Shown here: positions 11,634 to 23,670 of the stretch, piece after piece | How positions within the stretch are numbered: the stretch's first letter is position 1 | How the letters are laid out: every line of letters starts with the position of its first letter | From: Rhynchonema sp. JSB1_4 | Taxonomy: Eukaryota > Nematoda > Chromadorea > Monhysterida > Xyalidae | Direction: 5' to 3' | DNA length: 64,000 nucleotides | NCBI GenBank assembly: GCA_030248065.1 | Contig: JASAMV010002579.1 | Location: forward strand, 81,656 to 145,655 | Notes under the pieces: generated by a model | What the model was told of the DNA's origin: nothing | The model's input: only the letters and a program-made list of their open reading frames with translations | The model's database searches: none | Position numbers and translations under genes: made by a program

Positions 11634-12305
11634 CCCTGTTTCCACTGTTTTTGATCCGACGACAGTTGTGGTACGTCACGACTGCAGGACAGTTTAGATT
11701 TGACGACAGTTTATTTTCCTTTCACGCACTGTTGTTCGCATACATCTCAAGTTTTATTTGACTTCGCATGGCACAAAGACTTTCAGGGGCCTGCTATTCA
11801 CCTCGAAACCAGTTCCACGTGGATATTTCAGCTTGTGTGTCCCTAGGATTGCATTGTGTAACCCTTGGTGTAAACAGTGTTAATAATTTCTGTTCGATTA
11901 TTTACTTTTCAACACGTCACACCACAGGAAGATCATCCGGGACTCCGGGACAGCAGCTTGTTTTATGGCGAGCTTCACAATACATGCGCGTTTGCGCGTC
12001 AGCACGTGGTGTTGAAGCATAGCCAGGTTGACACGCAAACTCGCATGCATTGTGAATTCGGTCAAAGTTAAAGTCAAGTGAACCGTGCGTGACCTGTTTT
12101 ATTGCCTGCTCGAAACCCATTTGCCCACGTAATCAAACAGTTTATGTACGCTCATTTCACGCAAACGTTTATTTGACATTACGATTTCAATTCTCGGCAT
12201 TGATAAAGCGAGATGATGTTGCAAATATCGCGTTGAGAACAGCCTAACAGATTCGGTAACCCGCTATGTAAGCATTTTTATCACAGTCGTGTCCTTGAAT
12301 TGCAC

Positions 12306-13387
12306 TCAGCCAAGTTGGGACCCGCCCATGAATGGTGGTCGCGCACAAGAGCCCAAACCGGTACATTCTAAAAAAATGATATTCGCATTCAAGAAAGAAT
12401 GATAGAAATTTTTTTATTCGTTTCCAAAACAAAAAACACTCACTGTCCACTACTCCAATGTACTGACGGACACAGTTGCACATCACCGGGAAACACGCCT
12501 GCGCTTCCAGCATGGATGATCTACAAGAACGTTCACAAGTTTTTTTATACTCTTTCAATAGACTGGAAATTTGTAGAAGGGCAGAATACAGCAACGCGAT
12601 TAGTCACTCACCGGCTCGTGCACCGTTGCTGCATGCATGAACGAAATTGATGGTTGAAGAAGCAGCTGCACAGATAGCGTTTTGTCTTTCAAATTTATTG
12701 GAATGAAATGCAAACAAGAAGAAAATCTTTCGGTTGTGTCCCACCTGTGGCCAGGTGGTTTCAAGTCGAGCGGCTCCAAGCCAACATCCTTGATACATTG
12801 GTGCTTGCAGGCCTCCGCCTCTTGCATCCGCTCCGCAGCTGCACCACCCAGGTTGAAATCGTAGTTGCTCTCACAGCTGAAATCACAACCATGAGTGTTT
12901 CAAAAAATCAAAAAAATTTATTTCAATCCCAGAAACGTCCGAAAGAAAGCACATCTGCTAAAGCTCAGTCCCCAACAGTACCGACCGAGCAAGCGCCATG
13001 CATTTGACCGTGCATCGTTTGTTCTCCTGCATCTTGAGGATGCACGATTTCATCTTCTCCATCTCCTCGACCGACCCACTCTGGCACTGCAATACAAACT
13101 TGGCTCTCTGCTAGACTTAGATCAGCAGCACGGCACGCACAGTGACAGGTTGAAGTGATTCACAGAGAACAGGGTGCCTCATATGCACAGTCAGAGTACA
13201 ACTCAATGCTCATAGCTGCACCAACTCACAGCTCTGAAATGAGCCTATCAAACTCTTCTTCACATGCGGACAGGCTGTGGTGATCATCAGTGCGAATGGT
13301 GCATCAATGGATAACCTACATAGGCTACGTATACATACATACCATGACGACGGTGATACTGCTGAACAGCACGAGAAGGCAACGCAT
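12306..13387 (-). CDS. Secreted Cys-rich protein, tandem family member 2 (152 aa)
   Basis: Exons 13387-13343, 13086-12986, 12876-12745, 12562-12444 and 12367-12306 (phases 0,2,2,1) give 152 residues ending at TGA. Exon 1 again has 15 codons, MRCLLVLFSSITVVM. Exon 2 carries the C-x9-C-x3-C module (SCILKMQENKRCTVKC), exon 3 the CKHQC pair. Exon 4 fuses what are exons 4 and 5 in the sisters: a TCERSC pair directly followed by ACFPVMCNCVRQYIG. The last exon has a C-x6-C pair and lacks the long Gly-rich tail. The loss of one intron and the shorter tail make it the most divergent of the three. Function unknown; secretion is inferred from the leader. Confidence 0.75.
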
Positions 13388-13478
13388 CTTGTCGTTGAAA
13401 ATTGGCTGAATTTGAGAACGAGCAAGTGGAAGCGACGAAACAACAACGCAGAACTGATTTTATGGCAGGTTCCAAGCT

Positions 13479-13484
13479 CTTATA
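13479..13484 (-). promoter_or_regulatory. TATA-like box of secreted family member 2
   Basis: TATAAG on the minus strand, about 92 bp upstream of the ATG at 13387, the same spacing as in member 1. Weaker match than in the sisters. Confidence 0.45.
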
Positions 13485-13499
13485 TTGCCACAAACATGA

Positions 13500-15170
13500 C
13501 CTCGTTTCCCACGCTGACACAAAAAGTCTCTCATCCTGTTTCAAAGTTCGACCTCCATTTTACTTTACAATGGAAAACGAAACCTTGGACTTTTTCAGGT
13601 GTCCGTTGCAATGAACTTTACGCGGGCTTTGGTGATCCAAGTATGATGAAACTCAAATTACCTGGTACTATGGTTACTGCTGCATTTTCTTCAATGAACG
13701 CATCAAATTTTGCACTGCATAATGCGAAGTGTCAACCTTTTCCTGTGACAGGATGTGAATCACAATAAATAAGTTTTGTGTTCACGTCGCGTGTTATTCA
13801 AGGTTAATGTGGTCAGATTGCAAAGCACAGTTTTGTGCTTGGGTCACGAAATGATTATTCGCTGATACTCAACGTCACAAAATCATGCGAACGATGCTTT
13901 TTATTGCAATGCGCTGCATAATGTAGCACGTATATTTTTTCACGCAGGGGAAATTTACAAAAACCGGATGTCTCAAAAATGCGCGAGAATGTCGGGATAT
14001 CATGGTAGTATTTTCAGTGCAGTATATGTACGTAAAGGCAAAATACGCCAACACAAGCCCGATTTCGAAGGTGGTGTACTTGCAAAATGCAAAGAAAGAG
14101 AAAATTATCGCATGCACCACATTGTATTCCACAACGTGTAACGTTTCCCAAATCAGCAGCCCTGTTTCTGAACGTTTCACCAATCTGCCACCTCCGAAAT
14201 CGGGCTCGTGTCGGCGCGTGGTGTTATTACTATACCTGAACTGTACACAGTAAGAAAATGGACTTTGTTTCATTTTAGGCGCTAATGGCCCAAATTCTCG
14301 AAAGCGCCATCGCCACCGGGGGCGGTTGCGCAACGGTGTGTTTCACATATCCTACGCTCTCCACCTCGGTGCGTAAATTCCCTTTTGTTCCCAAAACATG
14401 CGTGCGTTAAAAACGCTGCTGTTCGCGTAAACACGCAAGGAATTGAGCTCAACCAGCTGGTAGGAAGTTGCCATCATCGTTTTGGGGGAACCACTCCCGG
14501 TGGCGGTTACGCTTCCGAGAATTTGGGTCACTAAGGTATCGTGTGCAAGCTACTTGGTTTTATCATGGTATCGCTGTTGTCTGCATTCGCAGCCTAAGTT
14601 TGTCAATGTAACGAATTCGCCCATCGGACCGAACATGGGTGGTGGCCAGCTTGAAATTGTTTGTTTTTGACGGCTGTTGGTTTTTTACAAATAGTAAAAT
14701 GTCCCAACTGCAAAGACACTTATTGACATGATCATATTGGAATATAAGTGCCGCGTTAACAAGCAACGTGTGCATTTTTACATGCCCAGGCCAGCCGTTC
14801 CATCATTTGGTGGTTTTACTGTTTAAATTTTACTTTTAAAGTGGGTGAAAATGAAACTTTTTGGTTCTTGAATTGCTGTGTCTATAGTCAATTCCATTTT
14901 TTTCGAAAGGCCAACTGCTGGTGATCAACGCGTGGAGATTCCAGCAATAGATTCAGGTTCCGAGTTTTATATATTTGCTTACGACATAACAATGAAATGA
15001 TGTCAATCAACGCAAAAGCACGCAACACAGCGGTGTTGATTTGGTCACGCTTGGCACTGTTTGTACAAGGGGATAACATATAACACGTATGCTGAAACGT
15101 CAATTTACATTTTGAAACAAGCGAAAAAGATCAATTTTGCGCAATAAAAATGACTATGTATGCACACAAA
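13500..15170. other. Gene-free interval between family members 2 and 3
   Basis: Reading frames here are short and lack coherent splice partners. No clear inverted or tandem repeat was seen. I find no fourth family member: no MRCL-type 15-codon exon with a following donor is present. Confidence 0.4.
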
Positions 15171-15181
15171 ACATCACAGCA

Positions 15182-16262
15182 TCAGCCATATTGGTTGAAG
15201 CGACCACGATTGAAGCCGCCGTTGTTGAAGCCACCGCCATTCTGTTGTCCGCCCTGACCGAATCGGCCTCCTCCTCCCTGACCAAATCTACCGCCTTGGC
15301 CCCAACCCTGGAACCCATTCGGCCCACCCTGCTGACGACCATTGAAGGGTTGGGTGCAGTCGCGGGGACCGTTCGGTGAACCAGTGCATTCTGAAAATTG
15401 GGGCAACTTTCATCCTTGAAAATCAGGGTGCGTGGCACATATGTATGTGCCAAGTTCCAACAATTAATTTAAACCGACTTTGCCCGATATAACTGTTGAT
15501 GCATTCGCACATCAATTGGCGACATTGTTGTCTGGAGTTTTGGTCGGTGGCGGTGCTAAATACATTATGTGTGCCGTATGTACGTCGTTTGATATTTTAA
15601 TTGTTTCTGACGAATAATGAAAAAACGTGTTTTTTTTCAACCTGGTCGTGTTGAAGCATGATTGTTTGCAGTCGCGGAACTGCTGATTACGACGACATCT
15701 GTTAAGAAAATAAAGACAAATGAAGTTTTGACCAATCTTTTAAACAAAATAAAAAACGGCCATACTAACTCCCGAGGCGGTCTCTGGAACTCGGTTGGAG
15801 TGACTTGATTATCGATCAAACACTGGTCCTTGCAGCCCTTGATCTGTTCCTTGTGTTGACCACCAAAACGTCCTCCTCCACCAAAACCACCATTCATGTT
15901 GTTGTTTGTTGTCGACGTGGTTGAACCGCAGCCAGAACTAAAACACAAATTTGTATCCAACAAAGATCGCTAGATGAGCGTAAGAATTGTATGGTTTGGA
16001 ACACCTAATCCGAGTCGAAACAAGGGAACTAACGTGGAAACACAATTCTGGATGCATTGTTTCTTCGCCTGTTTTTGCTCAATGCACTGCTTCAACTGGG
16101 GATTTGGGTTGGTCTGGCTCTGAAAATACGTACATATGTATGTATACTTTACTGGGTTAAAGTATTTGTAAAGTTCGTTGAATCATAATTATCAAACGAT
16201 AGAAACTGGGAACTGACCAGCGCCAGCCCAACAAGGCAAGCCAAAACAATCAGACACCGCAT
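15182..16262 (-). CDS. Secreted Cys-rich, Gly-rich-tailed protein, tandem family member 3 (213 aa)
   Basis: Six exons (16262-16218, 16119-16034, 15937-15770, 15698-15642, 15555-15479, 15390-15182; phases 0,2,2,2,1) encode 213 residues. Exon 1 is the 15-codon leader MRCLIVLACLVGLAL. Modules match member 1 one for one: QCIEQKQAKKQCIQNC, a Gly/Asn-rich linker before GCKDQC, CRRNQQFRDCKQSC, QQCRQLMCECINSYIG, and a last exon with C-x10-C. The C-terminal 55 or so residues are a Gly/Gln/Phe/Arg repeat (GGRFGQGG-like), as in adhesive, cuticular or glue-type proteins and some antimicrobial peptides (analogy only). The conserved exon structure shows origin by tandem duplication. A TATA box lies 81 bp upstream. 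Confidence 0.8.
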
Positions 16263-16342
16263 CTTTGATTCTTCTGTATATTTGTTTTGAAAGTACGGTA
16301 AATTCAAGATCCCAACTAAATTTTAACCCATGGTCGAACCAT

Positions 16343-16349
16343 TTTTATA
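16343..16349 (-). promoter_or_regulatory. TATA box of secreted family member 3
   Basis: TATAAAA on the minus strand, about 81 bp upstream of the ATG at 16262. Confidence 0.6.
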
Positions 16350-17157
16350 CTCTCTTTGTAGTGTTTGTTGATGTGCTTGTCCTAAGCTGTTTTCAGTGAC
16401 GTTGCATTGTGTTTTGAGTGGCTTTCATCTTGAACTAGGGGCGGATTTCCGTCTATAAGTCGCAATCGTCAAAACCGGTTCGTTCGCTGAGCTGGGCTTT
16501 AAAAAATTTTTGCTCATGTGTGTAGCTTAGAAAGCTAACGTAAGTTTGATTATTTGCTTTTTTGTGCATATCCTTGTGTTTGTTTTGCGACGTCATATCA
16601 CACAAGTTGTACCCTGGTTTAATTTTGAGGGCGATATAAACCTCCCGATTTGCATCCACCCACGCACAACCTTGAGCTTCAAACCAGGAGGGCGCGCAGC
16701 TTTGTTTACTTCATTTCAGCTGAGAAAACGCTGAGCTGAACTAATCTAAACAGAGTGTGTTTTTCTCGTATTGCTTTCTTTCCTTCTTAATATTGTCGGC
16801 GGTAAAAAAGGAAGGCTAAGAAAGAAAGAAAATATTTGCAGTATGTACATGTGCGCTGACACGCAATCATGTGAAGACAGAAAAGGATTATTCTGGCGCA
16901 TGCGTACCTGTGCCACCGGTGTAACGTAGAAATGAATAATGAAGTAACGAAATGTACCCGAGAACATGAATTACCATCTGGACTGGGGTACACGACAAAG
17001 CCAAACGGAAGACACAACTATGTATTTTCAAATCCGGTGACGGAAACAGGCTCAATTCTTGCGTTGTTTTGTTCTTTCGTTCGCTTTGGCTCCATCTCCA
17101 GCTCGAGTGTCATAATGCACTCTTTCGGCAAAAATTGGTCCAAAACTGGAGAAGACT

Positions 17158-17592
17158 CTAACATATTTTAATTTTTGAGAAATGCCAAGCGTCTTCAGTC
17201 ACTCGCGCGTAAATTTGGGGTTTGCCGTTTGCTTTATAGTATCCCGCATGTTGACTATAGACTATCAACGATAAAAATACAGCACCTGCGTCCTTTTTAT
17301 GTGCACCTACCCTGCCTTTGTGTATACCTTTCTTCTGACCGAAGGACTTCAGTTTTGAATTTCTAAGATTGCAGGCTCGACAAGCCACTAACACTACCGA
17401 CTGTTCGCCAGGTTGAATAGCCATCATTATTGCGTGGTCTGGATTGTTCCACACGTCAAATGCAGATGAAAAGGAATTCCTTCTTTTCGCGAGGTCGGCA
17501 TCCCTATCCCAATAACGTATGCCCAACCAGAAATAGATGGTACCCTTTAATTCAACCGTAACATGCATTTCTAGGCTGACGCGTAATCGCAA
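17158..17592 (-). CDS. Possible 144-aa ORF, unknown
   Basis: A single uninterrupted frame of 144 codons reads as plausible protein in its first half (GTIYFWLGIRYWDRDADL, then FDVWNNPDHAIMMAIQPGEQ). It has no recognised domain, no signal peptide and no paired exon that I could establish. It may be an exon of a longer gene, a transposon remnant, or a chance frame. The surrounding 16350-17900 interval otherwise shows no gene. Confidence 0.3.
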   Translation of the reverse strand: MRLRVSLEMHVTVELKGTIYFWLGIRYWDRDADLAKRRNSFSSAFDVWNNPDHAIMMAIQPGEQSVVLVACRACNLRNSKLKSFGQKKGIHKGRVGAHKKDAGAVFLSLIVYSQHAGYYKANGKPQIYARVTEDAWHFSKIKIC

Positions 17593-17900
17593 TCGTCACA
17601 TCGTTCGTTTCTCATGGCAACAAACCACTGAGCATCTGTGTCTGTCTGCAGGTGGTCTTGCTGTCCTCGTGTGTTTGTCCCGCCGATAAGGACACCTATC
17701 CGGTTCAGGCATCTCAATTCAATAGTCCAATGGCTATATTATCTCACGATGTCGACGACAATTGCTCAAATTCCTCCGATCGGTCACAACAGCCCAAACA
17801 TTCGTGTGGATCTGATCGTCATTCGAATTCTGATCGTGTTCCCAATCAAATGACCTACATATGTACATACTGTATGTACATTCAAGAGTGAAGTTTCAAA

Positions 17901-18126
17901 GGGTGGAATTTTCGAAATGGTGTAAAGGTCAGTTGGGTGTAAAGGTCGGTGGAAAGCTCGGTCGAAAGCTCGGTCGGCGTAGCTCGGTGTAAACGTGAAA
18001 CATTGCCTGTTATTAACGTGGAATGTTTCAAGTTTACACCGAGGCCTATCACACTGAGCTGTCGACCGAGCTTTCCACCGACCTTTACACCCAACTGACC
18101 TTTACACCGTTTCGAAAATATCACCC
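17901..18126. mobile_element. Foldback element FB2 (hairpin MITE)
   Basis: Nearly full-length inverted repeat. The left arm GGGTGGAATTTTCGAAATGG..., with repeated GTGTAAAGGTC and GGAAAGCTCGGTCG words, pairs with the right arm ending TTTCGAAAATATCACCC. The loop, near 18000-18025, carries a TGAAACATT and its reverse complement. Confidence 0.85.
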
Positions 18127-18338
18127 AAATAGCCCAGTTGCGCCGCAGTTGCTGTTTTTCCAATGGCTATTCCTGGCTTGCCATGTGGGCGCGTGAAGCA
18201 CTGATGACAACAACTTTATGAAAACACGGTTGCACTCATAAGCTCGCAGATGTAAGCGGCAGGCAGGTAGTCGCACAAAACATGGGAACCGATCCACCCT
18301 GGTTGAGTTTGGCATTACGTGCAGCTTACATTCATGCC

Positions 18339-18454
18339 GTCAACTCAGATAATCAACTCTCGTCGTCAACTCATGTACAAATGCCATGTACATAATTGTC
18401 GCTCTCATTCAGGGCTGCTTGAGTTGACGACCAGAGTTGAGGACTTGAGTTGAC
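18339..18454. repeat. Small inverted repeat FB3
   Basis: The left arm GTCAACTCAGATAATCAACTC plus GTCGTCAACTCA pairs with the right arm TTGAGTTGACGACCAGAGTTG plus TTGAGTTGAC. Loop about 50 bp. Probably a small MITE. Confidence 0.75.
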
Positions 18455-19221
18455 GAACAAACAATTAGCCGTGCCTGTCCTCATTGTCTATTTATATCGT
18501 AATGCAGCGCGGCGCGGTTCACGTGAAATGGCGCGTGCATGAGTCAGTTTTGTTTTGCACTGTGTATGTGCATGTTCAGTTGCTGTCGACATTTGTGACA
18601 CAGTACTCATCATTCGATTGCTATTTGTCGACTGCAAGCTAGCTTCCCTGAGTTCAGCTTCACCTGCCCATGTCTGTTCCATTTATTATTTAGCATATGA
18701 CTGTAGGGGTACGCATTGCATTGCTCCTCCGTTTTGTTTGTTTCGAAATTCTAACGTTTCAAATAAACAAACCAACTAAAATTCTAGAAATGCTTGAGTA
18801 GTGACAGGGAAGCATGTAATATGACTTGATTCATAAGCTCTACTTGGTATGTTTGGATGTGCACGATGTACGATACCGCCACTTAAGTATATGAAAATGT
18901 GCTGAGCGTTAAGATATGTACATACACCTTGGGGGCAGGTATGTACCTACATTATGTATCTCAACAGTGTGTATATTCAGTTTTCCACTGATCTGTGACA
19001 AGCACTCACATCTGAACTGTGTCTGTCCTTTCAATCATGCCAATACCCAAGTCAATAGGAGATTGCTTTCCAGCAAAAACATGATTAGCTTTCAAATCTT
19101 GTTTCATTCGCGGCTTCCTATTCTAATTAGTGTCTTTATCAGGATAGATGACTAACATTGCGAAACCTTTCAGTGTTTGCAGTTGCTTACAACCCGTAAT
19201 ATCCGCTAACGAATCAACGAC

Positions 19222-20174
19222 ATGGCCTTGCGCAAAGCACTGTCGCAAAAGAGTAAGTCTGGCGGCAGCGCCGAGTTTAGTCAAAGCACGAGTTTTTACA
19301 ATCTTCGAAGCTCGCCGCCAAGTCACAAGACCGGATTGTCCAAGTCCCTCACCCACGGCAACGTCAAGGAAATGGCATCGAGCAGCACTGGCGCTGCCAC
19401 GAAGTCGACCAAACGAAACAAGAAAAGTCGACGAAGATCGTCGTCATTTCATAATAATAAGAAGAACGCAAAGAAAATATCGTTGGATCCAGTTAGTGAC
19501 GTGATTCACATGCCAAAGATGATGTTGGAGGACACACTGTGTGAATTGAGAATCAATGATTCCTCCGTTGTTCAGGTTGGTTAGCAGCTTATTCGTGCAT
19601 TGCGTGAGACTTTTTGGCATGATGGTATAAAGCCATGCAAAAGCAAGGTCAAAATTAATTGTGTGGTGACACGCTGAGGGCACCTGACGTCACCGTGTTG
19701 TTACAGCATGCCGAAATTATTACCGATTGATATTTGATCATGTCAGAAATACGTATGGGCATCGAACTGTTTGGTCATACTCCTCATTCAGGCGCTGTCC
19801 AAAGACATCCAAACGTTATTTTCTCTCCAATACCTTTCCAGTATTACCCCTTCCAATTTCAGATGCCGGGCAAACGTCTGACCCCCGGCTACACCCGTTT
19901 AGTTGATAGCGATGACGCGATATCTAACGGCGCGGTGACGCCTGAACAAGCAAGGAAACACGTCGAAAGCGACGCGACGCACGCCAAACAGGTCAAGCAC
20001 AATCACAAGACATGCGAGAATGCCAGTGTCATACAACAGCAACGACAATACTCGCAGGAGGAGTTTCGTAACGCTGTTCGTACTTTGATGGCGGTGAGAC
20101 GTGTGTCAACATTTTGGAGGTTGACCACAAGGGACAGGAACAAAAAGAAGAGAAAAGAAAGGGCGAACGAATGA
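19222..20174 (+). CDS. Basic Ser/Lys-rich protein, two exons seen, 3' end uncertain
   Basis: Exon 1 is 19222-19575 (118 codons, MALRKALSQKSKSGG... with an RNKKSRRRSSSFHNNKK basic cluster that could act as a nuclear localisation signal). Exon 2 starts at 19863 (MPGKRLTPGYTRLVDSDD) and is phase compatible (0). After codon TTG-ATG-GCG at 20093 a good donor (GTGAGA) follows, so further exons may exist. If it is not used, the frame ends at TGA/20174 with a very basic tail. No known domain recognised. A QYSQEEFRNAVRTLMA helix precedes the possible donor. The next 300 bp give no clear further exon before the foldback elements start. Confidence 0.55.
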
Positions 20175-20510
20175 TTGTGTCATGTTCATGCTTATGTATT
20201 ATACGCACGGGATTTATGTATTTATTCATCTTCAGTTCAGTCCCATGCACCCGTGATCTTTCCTTTGATATCCTTGTCAAATTGTACGATCGCATTTACC
20301 GATGACATGGCTGGCACTCCCTTTTGCATGCCGCAAAACACTGAACCGCAACAAATGATAGTGGCCGAATTAGTATATATGTATGTAGTTTCAACGTAAA
20401 ATTCGGGAGACAAAGGAGCAACAATTAAAAGGAACATGAATTTTCAAAACAAGTCTTGCACTGGGGTAACTACATAAACTATTCATAATGGCCGCCATTT
20501 GACGTCGTAA

Positions 20511-21007
20511 GATGGAATTATAGTTAGGTCGCGACCACAATTTTTGGGCGCAGCGACCCGCCGACCATTGTGGTCGCTAACACCCTGTTATAGTTGAGCG
20601 CGACCAGCTATAACTGGGTGTCGACGACCTCAGGCGCCTCAGGTAACACCAAAAGTGGTCGCGACCACGAGTTGAAAAATTTCAACTTTGCAAGTGGTCG
20701 TCGGCTATCAAATCGGTGTGCATTGCCGGTATTTCAGTCGTAGCGGAGTTCCTGGTTTTTTATAATTTTTTTCTGACCAAAACAAGCCGTTATCAACTGC
20801 CAGAATTCATGCAGCCGGCCTGCCTAAGCCTCGGGGCCAGAGCCCTTCTATTTTTTTTCATTTTCTCTTTCAATTCGTTGCGACCAGCTGCGACCACGCG
20901 CCCAAACGACCACGCGACTTGGCGCCCAACACCAACGCAAGATTTGAGCGCTTGGTCGTTGACGACCTTTTGGGCGCAACAGGTCGTCGACCAACTATAA
21001 TTCTACC
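20511..21007. mobile_element. Foldback element FB4
   Basis: Terminal inverted repeats GATGGAATTATAGTTAGGTCG (left) and the complement of CGACCAACTATAATTCTACC (right). The interior is crowded with GGTCGCGACC/CGACCAC words in both orientations. Its right end directly abuts the TTAA that flanks hairpin FB5. Confidence 0.75.
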
Positions 21008-21011
21008 TTAA

Positions 21012-22096
21012 AGCTGCTGGTTAACAACCCTTCGACCGCGCTTGATCTTGGGGGGTAGTACATATAAACAAAGTTTGGACATCGTGTTACTCGACCCTAA
21101 TCTGGTGAACCGATTGGTTGCTTCCTGATGTTTCACGGCCACGTTGAAGTTTGCCCCTCGTGAAAAAAACCGAAAAAATTTGAAACGCTGCTGTGACACG
21201 AATAGGCTGTTTCAAAGTTTGACACTAGAGTGACAGCAACCTCCAACAGTGTGCCGAAAACCGCAATGCACAATAGCTGTTGAAACGCCCGCATTGTTGA
21301 ATAAAAAAATAAAAGGTTTCAAAAACCTGGCCATTTTTTGTTAGGATTTTCTACTCATATAATTTTAAGCATCTGTGGTGAATGAAATAAGTTGTCAATT
21401 ACAAATAAAAATCCTCTAATTATCAAGTTTTTTGTTTGTGCTCCCCAGTTTTCAAAACCCTACACAGCTCACACAATGTTTACCACAACATGCGCAAGGC
21501 AGCCATTCCACAGCGCACACACAACGACAACACACAGTCGGCACAGCGGCAACACAGCAATGTTTCAGCTGGCAAGCTTTGTTGTGTGTGTGCGCTGTGG
21601 AATGGCTGCCTTGCGCATGTTGTGGTAAACATTTTGTGAGCTGTGTAGGGTTTTGAAAACTGGGGAGCACAAACAAAAAACTTGATAATTAGAGAATTTT
21701 TATTTGTAATTGACAACTTATTTCATTCACCACAGATGCTTAAAATTATACGAGTAGAAAATCCTAACAAAAAATGGCCAGGTTTCTGAAACCTTTTATT
21801 TTTTTATTCAACAATGCGGACGTTTCAACAGCTATTGTGCATTGCGGTTTTCGGCACACTGTTGGAGGTTGCTGTCACTCTAGTGTCAAACTTTGAAACA
21901 GCCTATTCGTGTCACAGCAGCGTTTCAAATTTTTTCGGTTTTTTTCACGAGGGGCAAACTTCAACGTGGCCGTGAAACATCAGGAAGCAACCAATCGGCT
22001 CACCAGATTAGGGTCGAGTAACACGATGTCCAAACTTTGTTTATATATACTACCCCCCAAGATCAAGCGCAGTCGAAGGGTTGTTAACCAGCACCT
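21012..22096. mobile_element. 1.09 kb near-perfect hairpin element FB5 with TTAA target duplication
   Basis: Two arms of about 510 bp (21012-21526 and ~21585-22096) are almost exact reverse complements around a loop of about 60 bp. Ends are AGCTGCTGGTTAAC and GTTAACCAGCACCT, flanked by TTAA at 21008-21011 and 22097-22100. A TTAA duplication is the hallmark of piggyBac-type transposition (established knowledge), so this looks like a non-autonomous piggyBac-like foldback. No transposase ORF. It sits 5 bp beyond the stop codon of the minus-strand gene at 22102-23256. Confidence 0.88.
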
Positions 22097-22101
22097 TTAA
22101 G

Positions 22102-23256
22102 TCAGCCATCCTCTAGAAGGTCGACGGTCACGTGATCAGCATGGCTGAATTTTCGCCGTCTAAAAGTGGGGCTGAGTCCATCTTCGTTTATCGCATCACT
22201 TCCAATATTGTCCGGTGCCACAATTCTAGGCGTGCTGAATGGCGCATGTGGTGCTTCATAATGACTTGCAACATTAGCCGGCTGACCATAGAGCGTCTTG
22301 ACCATGCGAGTGTTGGGTGGAGGCTCGCTCTGTTTGCGGGTTCGTGCCGACAGCGATCGATATGCTGATCTGCCCCCATAGTGATCCTGTGATGTTTCGT
22401 CGATGGTTGACAACCAATGATGTGGCTGGGTGAGACTCGGCTGACTTGAAACATCACTCGGCTGGCCCTCGTATTGGGACAGCAGCAGATTGAAGCGACG
22501 TCGACCCAACTCTAATCGGGCTGTTGTCGGGCTTGTCTCTTCACCACGCAGGTCGCAATGACATGGTGGGTCAGAGAAGGGCAAGTGCATGCAGTCGACA
22601 ACGCCTGAAAGAAGGTTGACTAATGAATGCTGGTGCCTCGGTTTGCAAAGTTTCGAAGCTACAGTATCAAGGAACTTAGAAGTAACGATCAAACCTCCTG
22701 ATCCCACTTGCTGCGGCGTCACAGTGTAACTGGATTGTTCTGCTTCACTTGCCGTCTCAGCTAATCGATTGGGCGATGCGTTGCGGTTGCTGCCAGTCCC
22801 ACTACTCGATCGGAAATGCAATCAATTTGATGTTTCGTTGCTGTTTGTGTGCTTTGAATAACCTAGGTGATTCGCACACAATTTTAAACAAAATTATGAA
22901 AAAAAACGAACCGATTTTTTCGTCTGGTCGATGGTTTCCTCTTTGCGCTCATTGGTTGTCCAGTGATGTGCTGTGCACTCAATCCTGCGCCCCATTGCCG
23001 ACTGCAATTCAAATTGGCTCGCGTCCGGTTGTATAAAGCAGCCCCAAGGTCATGACCTCGCCAATTGATGTTCGAATGACTTTACACCACGACCATAATT
23101 GTGTGTTTTATCCCACCTGAAGTCAGCAGCATTGCGATCGGTGACCGACCAGCCGGTTGACGAGGACCGACGTTCCCTTCGTGCATCAGTGTTTCGTACG
23201 GCAAAGCTACGATGATTGGCTGCGTTGCGACGCGAAGTGGAATTGTCTTGACCCAT
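22102..23256 (-). CDS. Ser/Arg-rich protein of 250 aa, unknown function
   Basis: Exons 23256-23117, 22804-22695 and 22604-22102 (phases 2,1) encode 250 residues. The N-terminus MGQDNSTSRRNAANHR is polar, with many Arg and Ser (RRERRSSSTGWSV). The middle carries VVDCMHLPFSDPPCHCD. The C-terminal half has RLELGRRRFNLLLSQYEGQP, SLSARTRKQSEPPPN and a final RRRKFSHADHVTVDLLEDG. No TM segment or catalytic motif seen. The Ser/Arg-Pro motifs suggest a phosphorylated, largely disordered protein (inference). MG at the start could be N-myristoylated (MGQDNS fits the consensus loosely). The 90-bp second intron keeps the frame open, so retention cannot be excluded. The gene ends where hairpin FB5 begins. 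Confidence 0.6.
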
Positions 23257-23670
23257 TTCAAAATAAATCTGTTGTGATCAGGGTACGGAACGGGAGAAGG
23301 TAGGAACAAGCATATCCAATTGCTGAGCCGATTTGGGGTCAAGCTGTACTTGCTGTATGTAATATGTAAGCAGCACCTAGAGTAATACATGTAGGTATGT
23401 ATCGGAGCTAGCATGGTAATGCTAAGCGACATATGGTTCATTCCCTATAGTGCGCTTTCTGAAAATTTTGATCGTGCGCTATTTCAACAATACTGAGCCG
23501 AATGAGCTCAAACTTGCACACAATCTATATACCGTGCCCCAAAATGGCCACACAAAATTTCATCCCGCTGTGTGCCCACACGCGCAATCGCGGGCAAGAT
23601 ACAGTTGTCATTTTTGTAAAAACGTTCTTCTCCTTTTTTTTTCCACAAAAAACTAGTCAGGGCCCAGACG

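Noticed and set aside
18860..18960. CRISPR-like or regulatory repeats among TACATA words
   Set aside because: These are simple microsatellite-type words scattered through the window, with no regular spacing. The genome is eukaryotic.
22102..22821. Uninterrupted 239-codon frame as a single-exon gene starting at 22821
   Set aside because: An upstream exon (23256-23117) joins at 22804 with matching phase, and a 90-bp in-frame segment has intron-like borders. A three-exon gene explains the region better.
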